A stretch of DNA of 64,000 nucleotides from Lytechinus variegatus (taxonomy: Eukaryota; Echinodermata; Echinoidea; Temnopleuroida; Toxopneustidae). Both the position numbers and the translations under genes were made by a program. Location: contig NC_054741.1 in NCBI RefSeq assembly GCF_018143015.1, positions 58,650,197 through 58,714,196 of the forward strand, given 5' to 3'. The notes under the pieces were generated by a model that worked only from the letters and a program-made list of their open reading frames with translations, made no database searches and was not told the origin of the DNA. Position 1 is the stretch's first letter; the number at the start of each line of letters is the position of its first letter. Below are positions 56,901 through 64,000 of the stretch, one piece after another.

Positions 56901-59110
56901 AAAAATGATGTCATTTTAGAGATATTCAGTTGATGAATTCATTTTATAATTTCATCGATCGTTGGCTTTCATTTATAAGGTTTGAGCATAAAAAGACCAA
57001 AATATACCGTACCTAGAACGCTTGTGCAATAATACATAGCGAGTTGTATACAGACTATATGAAAGCTATTGCTGAATTTTCTTCCTTCAAATGAGTGATT
57101 TTTTTAGAAAATTTTGAGATTATCAGTAGTACGTTTAGCTAAACAACATCAGCCAGACCAGGCCGGGTGCCAGCAGAGTAAGGTGGCGCTGACATTGCTG
57201 GGCTCGAATCTTGACAATAGGAGATCATTTATTTCAAATGTCATGTTTTCCTTCATTTTGCTGATAAGCTTGATATCGGCTGATAATTCAGGGTGAGGGT
57301 GACGGCAGTCCCAATTAATTCAGGGTTCAAAGGTTTGATTAAAAGTGCATATTAGTACGAGAACATTTGAAGAAGCCTCATGATGTCATTCGCTGGTCTC
57401 GAGTCAATCGTTCATACTTTCAGTATAGAAATGTATAGTTTGTGTGACATATCCATTATGTAGCATGTAAGGTTCCATGAGGGGGAACATGGCTGATTTT
57501 TACTACAGCTTTAATATATTGGAAGTGTAAAAATGCTCTTATATGCTTTGTGTGCTTCATAGAAAGTTAGCTTTTGCATTTCTTTTTTTAATGAAGGAAT
57601 AAATTGACGAGAGGCTTGCATTCATGCCATAAGTCATTACATCAAGTTGAATTAAATTAATAAAGGTTATTTTGTTTGATCAGATGGTGCAGCTCCATGG
57701 CTTTATAATTCAATTGATTCATATTCAAAGTTGAATTAAATTAATAAAGGTTATTTTGTTTGATCAGATGGTGCAGCTCCATGGCTTTATAATTCAATTG
57801 ATTCATATTCAAACGAGTAAAAATACAAAATAAAAATACCAAGTCAAACATATATAAAACATGAACTGAAAAGTTATGTAAATTATCTGAAGAAACAAAT
57901 TCATAAAAGATAAGTACACATAATTTACAAACAAATGAAGAATAAAGTACCTATACATGTATATACTATGGTGGCCCCAAATTAACACTAAAAATTAATT
58001 GTTGCAACACACAAACTCATCTCAGTATGATACAGTGACTATTTATGCATTGTGCTACAATTCTGAATAAATTCATCCATATTTTGTTTCATCCAATAGG
58101 AAAGCATGTAACAGAGAAAAATGCAATTCTTGTAAGTAGTGAGCATGGGATAAGTCGGAGTGCCGCAGCGATCCTAGCCTACCTTATGTATCATTACAAG
58201 TGGACTTTACAGGTAAGCCATGAAAGTTGAACTGTATGCATGTGTGTGCGGAAGAATTAGTGAAGGGGAAGTTCACCCTGACGATAAAGGTGCTGTCAAT
58301 GAAAACAGAAAACCTAGAGAAAAATATGTAATACTAATTCATTTAGACTGAAAACAGATGTGGGTATGAGATTAGGTATAATATAACTCTTTATTTTTAA
58401 GAAAATGGATTTTTATGGAATTTACATCGTATATGACACATGGAGAATCAGTTGGCACGTGATGTCACAAATTCAAAATTATAAAAATAAATAAATAACT
58501 TATTTAATCGTTGATGGATTTTCCCAAAGCTTCATTTTTTTTTCTTTTTATCTTTTTATTATAAACCAACTTTATGTCATGGTGGACTTCCCATTGAAAC
58601 GCATATCAAGGATGACAACCAGAAGGTCATTTCTTATAGAGAAAATCAATGATTTTCAGAAAAGTGTTTGTTTAAAAATTTCTACCAAGGAAATAAATCA
58701 AGATGTGATTCAGGGTTAATTTACCTTTTTTACAGGCATTAAGGCTTTCCAGTTTTCACATTCTTTGCATGTACCAGTTTATAACCATCAATTTGTTCAA
58801 GAGGGCATACAAAATTGTATTGTATTGCATAATAAGTTTATAAGTTGATGTTATCTATAAACAATAAGATTTTGATGTGTAGTATGTTTCATGGTAACAC
58901 CTCAAATACTAAGTTTACAGGTTGATGTAATCCATAAATAGTTTTGTTTACTCCCACTATTTGTCAACTCAACAGAAAGCATACAAGCATCTGCAGACCT
59001 GCAAGAGCAACATCAGACCGCATCGAGATTTCATTTCCCAGCTCTCAAAGTGGGAGGAACAGATATTTGAAGAAGGCGTACAGACAGATATATCAGACCC
59101 ATACTACTGA
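50957..59110 (+). CDS. STYXL1: serine/threonine/tyrosine-interacting-like protein 1 (MK-STYX pseudophosphatase), complete
   Basis: Nine exons: 50957-50968, 52243-52375, 53044-53105, 54266-54368, 54609-54727, 55461-55624, 56406-56506, 58100-58212, 58976-59110; 942 bases, 313 residues, the human length. Residues 15-140 form a rhodanese-like (CDC25/MKP-homology) domain with [13 protein letters not shown] and [15 protein letters not shown]. Residues 155-300 form a dual-specificity phosphatase fold ([13 protein letters not shown]). The signature that should read HCxxGxSRS reads S244-S245-EHGISRS: both His and Cys are Ser while Arg251 is kept, so catalysis should be lost; human MK-STYX has Phe-Ser at these places. 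The family binds rather than dephosphorylates; the human protein is linked to G3BP stress granules and mitochondrial PTPMT1. The very short first exon (MSSK) is less certain than the others. Introns carry a SINE and three foldback elements. Confidence 0.94.
52528..52792 (-). mobile_element. full-length tRNA-derived SINE
   Basis: On the minus strand: head with TGGCCCAGTGGATAAGTC (box A) and GTGGGTTCGAATCCCAGCC (box B), body CACATTGTGCTGCACTCGAC, then AATAATAACAACGGGCCTCG and TATTTCTAGATAGATGGCGC. Same order as 9651-9940. It sits in STYXL1 intron 2. Confidence 0.85.
53197..53770. mobile_element. 574-bp TTAA-flanked foldback element
   Basis: Arms of about 250 bases: AGGAAACCAAAACCCAAGAA at the left and TTCTTGGGTTTTGGTTTCCT at the right, with ACAACTCTCCATTTGTTTTG mirrored near the centre. 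TTAA at 53193-53196 and 53771-53774. The sequence differs from the AGGACAAGTCC family but shares its architecture. In STYXL1 intron 3; the frames on both strands mirror each other and are not genes. Confidence 0.85.
53935..54105. repeat. degenerate (ATATG)n-like tract
   Basis: Irregular ATATGATAT, ATAATATGATATG and related words in a STYXL1 intron. Confidence 0.7.
56561..56787. mobile_element. 227-bp foldback MITE with TA duplication
   Basis: GGGGAGACCGGGGTT at the left mirrors AACCCCGGTCTCCCC at the right; pairing continues inward through ACATGGGGTAA, ACATTGTAATTT and TTTATGCAATACTGCCCTCA to a small central loop. TA flanks both ends (56559-56560, 56788-56789), as in Tc1/mariner. In STYXL1 intron 7. 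Confidence 0.85.
57645..57810. repeat. perfect tandem duplication of 83 bp
   Basis: Unit 57645-57727 is repeated without visible change at 57728-57810 (starting AAGTTGAATTAAATTAATAA, ending TTGATTCATATTC). In STYXL1 intron 7. Identity implies recent origin or an assembly effect. Confidence 0.9.
58266..58592. mobile_element. 327-bp MITE with GGGAAGTTCACCCTGAC ends
   Basis: Left GGGAAGTTCACCCTGAC and right GTCATGGTGGACTTCCC are imperfect inverted repeats (15 of 17 match). In STYXL1 intron 8, no coding capacity. Confidence 0.65.
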
Positions 59111-59189
59111 AAGCAATGACAATACTTTGTTATAGTTCTCAGGCAGCCAATTCAATACAATTTTTTGTTGAACTATGCAATATATTAAG

Positions 59190-59195
59190 AATAAA
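59190..59195 (+). terminator. polyadenylation hexamer of STYXL1
   Basis: AATAAA lies 80 bases after the stop codon in AAGAATAAAGATC, followed by a GT/T-rich stretch (GCTTGTGTTTTTTC) suitable as the downstream element. Confidence 0.7.
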
Positions 59196-59514
59196 GATCA
59201 AAGCATGAGCTTGTGTTTTTTCATGAAGTCTTTGTGCTTGTTTATAAAGTATAAAGGTGTGTGAGAAATTATCATTACATCAGTACTGCCGTATCTCTAT
59301 GCAACCTTTACTGCTAATTCGAGTGAGAATTATGATCGATTTAGAGCAATCTAAACTTGGGATTGACTTAATTGTAATCAGTCTTACAATTAATCTGAAG
59401 TTGTGATTGATTCTAATCCATTATAACTCTTTATGACATGGCCTAAAAGCATTTCATCAATGTAGTGCTGGAATTGGAAAGTAATTGCTTATTTTTAACA
59501 AAAGATCTGGGGGG

Positions 59515-59712
59515 TGTTTCACATAGATTTAAGTATGACTTGGAGTCGCACTTAAATACCAAGTTGTGGGCGGTATGAAAGGCTTGACCACAATGGTCAG
59601 ATCGTGTCATGAGGACGCACACTACTGCGTATCCATCAATAAGATGAGTGCGTTGCATTTTAAGTACACTTCTGCATTGAAATGTGACGTGTGACTTCGT
59701 GAAGCACCCCCT
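59515..59712. mobile_element. GGGGTGTTTCAC-type foldback MITE
   Basis: Left GGGGGGTGTTTCACATAGAT and right ACTTCGTGAAGCACCCCC pair imperfectly at the tips, and an ACTTAAAT/GACTT inner part is partly mirrored. Same terminal style as 5161-5332 and 24510-24666. Confidence 0.5.
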
Positions 59713-61104
59713 GGAACATTTTCTATTTACAGAATCTGCTGTACCGTTTGTGTCAAATTTGTCTATTGTAATATACTTCTCTGGTTTGGAATTAAATGTG
59801 ATCAAAAAGATTGTCCATCGTCAGAAATTTATTAGTCGCAACTTTACAAAATGCAAAACGATTGTGTTCTTATACCTTGGTCCACCGAATAATTGCTGGA
59901 GGTATTATTGATTTTACAGGTTATTTTGAAAGAATGATCAAAATATATGCAAACTATTGCCTTGTTCATTTTTGTGTGATTTAAGATGTTTCTATCTTGT
60001 ATTATCATCTACATGTACTTTCTTTGATTATGCAAGAATTTAATGAAGGTATTAAGCGAAATGAAGATCAAGGAATGCTAATCATTCATATTGAACATTA
60101 CACAGCTTTCAACAAAGGATTTCATGACCATTGTACTTATGCATTACGAACAAATCAACTTTGTTATGAAATGTTCAAAGAACTATTTTCTCCACTTGGC
60201 AATATTTATTTTAATATTTTCACATCCCTGCAATGAATATTTATTTGTATTCTAAATAAATGATTGGTCAGTTCCAGGTGCTCATGTAATGAAATATATT
60301 TTCCCCCACTGTATTTTCCGGGGGAAAATTTGGAGCTCAATGATGTATTGAGCATGAGCATGCTTTTCTCCCCCAGCAAAAATATTGAAAACTATACGGA
60401 GCCACTGCTGAATCCCGGGCATGGTGAACAGCTGGTTGTATCTATTAGGAAACCCTTTCAGAATGGGGTGTACAGACAACTAGGACAAGATCAAAAGCTC
60501 AAAATTTACCATTCAAAAATATTTAATTTAATGTAAATAAGTTTCAATCTTAACTTGCCTATATGTAATATAACTTTGTACAAATGCACCACATTAAGAT
60601 AATCTAATCGACTTGTTCTTTAAAATGAGCAGTTTAGCATGTCCTTTTTTCTGTAATATTCACATCACTTCTAGCAGTTCTGCATTAAATAGCTAATTAT
60701 GTACTTTTTTTAAACAATGGTTTAACTTGCCTCTATTTTCTGTGTTTTAAACAACCTGGGCAGAAAGTAAGTGCGGTTTTACTCTTGAATTTAACATTTT
60801 TCACGTAATTTCTTAATAACATACTGGTATTTCATATAGAAAAAAAATATTGTACTCCTAGATACTATAGATTTTGACTATTGTAGATCTAAAAAGGAGT
60901 ACAATATGCATAACCTTAGATACCATTGATATTATATCACTATTGACATTATGAGTATACCAGTAGTCATTTTATAAGCAACAGTCTGTATCATTCTGGG
61001 GAGCTGCAAAACGAATGTATGAACATTCCAATGTTTACAATGTGTGAGCATTACATGATCATGTAGAATCAAATTAGACTATTATTTGAAATAAAACCCA
61101 AAAG

Positions 61105-61326
61105 CAGAGCTGCCAAGTATTACGGATTTTCAGCATTTAGTACTGAAAAATGAGAATACTACTGATGGTTTCAGGCAAAGCACTGATTTCTTAAGTTTCA
61201 GTTTTTACCGGTATGTATTTGTCCTATGGTATTTCTTTAAAAATACTGATTTCCTCAGCAAAATACTGATTTTCAGCTTTTTTTAATACCGGTACTGAAA
61301 TGTTTTTGTTCAGGCTGGCAGCTCTG
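61105..61326. mobile_element. 222-bp MITE with CAGAGCTGCCAAG ends
   Basis: Left CAGAGCTGCCAAG and right CTGGCAGCTCTG are inverted repeats of hAT style. The interior (TTTGTCCTATGGTATTTCT, AAATACTGATTTTCAGC) matches 10488-10665. Flanking 8-bp duplications are not clear. Confidence 0.6.
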
Positions 61327-62345
61327 CAAGTATGAAAATTTAGTGGAGTCAGAATTGTGACCTGAATGCCTTGATTTCTCTATTAAGACCAAGGGTAAGG
61401 ATGTAGAAGGGATTTTAAATAAATGAGGATAAGGATTTTCATAAGGGTTTGGTTAGAGGAAAGTTGCATTTCACTTGATACAGGAATATTGTACATACAG
61501 TCCCAACACTCAAAGAAGGCTTACTTGCTGACAATATTGTGATGGTCTATTTTGAATATTTTCTGCACAATAACAAAGGTTGTCTATCCTTACAATTATT
61601 CATGTACAATCAAGTTATCTTCAAATCTTCTACATGAAAAATCAACCAACGATTTTATCATTGATGTGATTGACGATTGATGTGAACAAATAACAATATG
61701 CAATATACTTCCATTTCTGTATTCTTCTCTATTTATTAATAAGCATTGATGAATAAATTTCACTTATTTTGTACAACTTGTTTGTTGCAGTCTATGATAT
61801 TGTTTGTATTTATTTCAGTATTGAGGTTTGAGTTTTGTATTGATTATTCTAATAGGTCTGCTATATTAGAGACCATGTATAAATCCTAACAGGCTCTGCT
61901 TATATCAAGCCATTATTCAAATGCAGCATAACAAGACTTCATAATGTTACACTATATTTCTACTCACAAAAAAGGTTTTCTATTCTTATAATTTCATATA
62001 AGTTCTTCTTTTTTTAAATTCAACCCAGCTGTAGATCTATTTGATGTGAACAATGGTACTCCACAACATACTTCCATTTCTGCATCATTTCTTCAACAAT
62101 TTCTATTTAATGCATATGTTCCTTTTCATTTCTCATGTCTTTTATTTATTAGAACAAATGAAAATCCACTTAGAGTTGCATAATTTTGACATTATAAAGT
62201 TAACATGAATAGTAAAATAAAGGATTCATTATAATGAACATCATATTAAATTATTCAAATGGGTGGTATAAATGTATGCAAAACCCCTCAAATGATGATC
62301 TGATTTAATACAAACCCTTAATAAAGGTCAGTAGAAAGTACTCAC

Positions 62346-62385
62346 CCCACAAATCTTCATACTCCCCTTCATTGCTGTTGGCCAT
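62346..62385 (-). CDS. possible small first coding exon, gene unknown
   Basis: On the minus strand ATG at 62385 opens MANSNEGEYEDLW, followed by an in-place donor (G/GTGAGT) after 40 bases. It lies about 1.27 kb downstream of the ALKBH4 stop. I could not find a partner exon to the left, so this may be chance. Confidence 0.2.
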
Positions 62386-62605
62386 CTCTAGGCAAATTAA
62401 CATACAAAAAGTTTAATCTATAACAAAACTGTTTGTGACAGACCTGTACCAGGGGCGACTGAATAGTTTTTTTAGCCTAAACATAGAAAGGATTAAGATT
62501 GAAGACCAAATTTGGTCCATACAATCTTTCACATTTCTTAATCCTACCAACCAAATTTCTTGGTCTTGCTATATTGGGTCTGATTTTACAGGTTCCAGTA
62601 TCAAT

Positions 62606-62919
62606 GGCCCATAATTTCAAATCGGGTTTAATTCTAAACTCTAATCTAAATTTGTGGTTTTACTAGGGATAGCCAATAGTGGCATCAATCTCGAACAGTA
62701 TAATTTCAATGTAACAGCTTATTTTTGTCTTTGAATCATTCTTAACTGTTTTAGGAAGATAAATGAAATAGCTTTCTACACCATTCATGAGTTAGGAAAG
62801 AGCACAGTAATCACAAGAAATATACAATGCAAGGAAAATGTTGACATTTATGGCTTTCCATAAGTTTAGCACAAAGTTAGACCATGTTCTAAGTTAAACC
62901 TGACTTCAGAATACAGACC
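62606..62919. mobile_element. diverged MITE related to 6093-6396
   Basis: The right end GTTAAACCTGACTTCAGAAT and internal TTTAGCACA, GTTAGACCATG match the earlier copy; the left end GGCCCATAATTTCAAATC is degraded. Confidence 0.55.
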
Positions 62920-63652
62920 ATAGTGTCTAATGAAAAATGTACAAACTTGAGTTGGCCTCCTTTTGGGTTAATGACATGGGATGCTTCTATTACTGGTATT
63001 TTTACTTCACCTTGGTCTCAGGGTGATAGTGATGAACCCAAGTCTCATAAATAGACATAACCCATTCCAAGTAATTGGATGGGCTACCATCAAAAGTCTC
63101 ATCTCAAATCATACTTATCAGCTGCAGAAACTTGACGACAGCTTGACACTCGGGTTTGTCCATTTTTTATGAGACACTCGATACCAAACTTTAGGAATCT
63201 GTAAAATAAGACTAGACATTGCTATGACCAAGAAATTTGGTGGGTAGCATTAAGAAACGTGAAAGATTTTATGGCCCAAGCAAGTCTCCGATCTTTGAAT
63301 CTTTTCTATGTTAGGCTCAAAACTTTTCAGAAGCCCCTCGTATATCATTGTTTTCATAAAGGGTCCTAACAGTCGAAACTCAAAAGTAAAGAAAACTACT
63401 TCCTTTCTGACATTTTGAATTTAAACTGTCAAATGTTTATAATCTCACAAAACTTCTGTATTCAATGGTCTCACCTCATTCTTCGAATATTTTACTACCA
63501 GATTTTCAAAAAATTCTGGGTAATTTCAAATTTCCATAGATACAAATAGTTAAACTGAAAACATTAATTTCAAAATTAGATATTTCTGTTCATCGAAACC
63601 CTCCTAGGACGGTTTGAGAAAACTGATATTGCAGTAAAATCAGTCATCACCT

Positions 63653-64000
63653 TCACTGTACGACTGTTCCGTCATATGTCAACGCAATGTTCAAGAGTTC
63701 TTGACCAAGTGCTTCATTTCTCCCACCAGGCAAGAAATCTGTAGCAAGCTCACGTAGGGTAACAGCGATACGTCGAGCTAGAATGGCTTCTCGTGGTATT
63801 GCATGTTTCCATTTATATCTAGCATCGTCACTCAGTATTATCAAACTTTTCCTTGGCATTGGTATCAATAGTTCGTGCACTAGCCATTCCTCTTGCTGGC
63901 TTCCAACATTATGGTTGTCTTGCTGATTTGTTCCAGATTCATTGGGTACTCCATGACAAGAAGTATCAGTTTCATATTTCAGTAATAGGGAAGTGTCCGA
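63653..64000 (-). CDS. ALKBH4: alpha-ketoglutarate-dependent dioxygenase alkB homolog 4, C-terminal part
   Basis: The 3'-most exon of an Fe(II)/2-oxoglutarate dioxygenase of the AlkB family; ALKBH4 is reported to demethylate monomethyl-lysine on actin and to act in actomyosin dynamics. The frame is open from the window edge to TGA at 63655-63653 (115 codons). HELLIPMPRKSLIILS precedes the core ARYKWKHAI, whose His is the last iron ligand, and RIAVTLR provides the RxxxxxR motif that binds 2-oxoglutarate. RELATDFLPGGRNEALGQEL matches the ALKBH4-specific tail (human RELSAEFGPGGRQQELGQEL as I recall it). Upstream exons with the HxD pair lie beyond the window. Confidence 0.9.
   Translation of the reverse strand, partial: SDTSLLLKYETDTSCHGVPNESGTNQQDNHNVGSQQEEWLVHELLIPMPRKSLIILSDDARYKWKHAIPREAILARRIAVTLRELATDFLPGGRNEALGQELLNIALTYDGTVVQ

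Larger units (their letters stand above)
59111..63652. other. gene-poor region between STYXL1 and ALKBH4
   Basis: After the STYXL1 3' UTR, no convincing gene is found. Short frames at 59997-60236 and 60264-60536 show no family features. Two AT-rich segments (about 61650-61760 and 62035-62160) share GATGTGAACAA and CATACTTCCATTTCTG-like words, indicating an old duplication. A possible small minus-strand exon is listed at 62346-62385. The last 300 bases include the ALKBH4 3' UTR. Confidence 0.5.

Noticed and set aside
59997-60536. Two plus-strand frames of 79 and 90 codons after STYXL1
   Set aside because: They start and stop within AT-rich flank, with no recognisable motif or splice partner.

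Overview
The window looks like nuclear DNA of an echinoderm, most likely a sea urchin. It has short exons in long AT-rich introns, animal genes with echinoderm-like divergence, and a very high density of short inverted-repeat (MITE/foldback) elements, tRNA-derived SINEs and an intact CR1/L2-type LINE. The species call rests on repeat style and is an inference. Nothing bacterial or organellar was seen.

Layout. (1) 1-9069, plus strand: the last eight exons of the chaperonin subunit CCT6 (TCP-1 zeta); the 5' third lies outside. (2) 9070-14355: gene-free, with SINEs and MITEs. (3) 14356-23854, minus strand: a complete 12-exon gene for a secreted mosaic serine protease, reconstructed here as 592 residues (signal peptide, five LDLa modules, one TSP1, peptidase S1 with an intact H/D/S triad), convergent with CCT6. 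(4) 23855-28200: repeats, including two adjacent long palindromes and nested MITEs. (5) 28243-30546: a two-exon gene of unknown function (300 residues, C-terminal coiled coil) preceded by a partial duplicate of its own 5' end. (6) 30547-36527: gene-poor repeats. (7) 36528-50336, minus strand: complete mitochondrial malate dehydrogenase MDH2 (8 exons, 337 residues) with an intact 4-kb LINE in antisense orientation in intron 5. (8) 50957-59110, plus strand: complete STYXL1/MK-STYX pseudophosphatase (9 exons, 313 residues), head to head with MDH2 across about 620 bp. (9) 59111-63652: gene-poor. (10) 63653-64000, minus strand: the 3' end of ALKBH4.

For the four complete genes the splice sites were placed by hand from GT/AG signals and reading phase. 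Exon lengths sum to whole codon numbers and, for MDH2 and STYXL1, to nearly the human protein lengths. The genes do not form one pathway. The clearest functional link is the MDH2/STYXL1 divergent pair, which as I recall has the same head-to-head arrangement on human chromosome 7q11.23. CCT6A and ALKBH4 are also on human chromosome 7, so the block may preserve an old linkage group.

No new multi-gene system was found. The most interesting items are the unknown two-exon gene with its duplicated 5' end, the LINE with a 2A-like motif, the ancient divergent gene pair, an intronic minisatellite matching a neighbouring CCT6 exon, and the paired palindromes.
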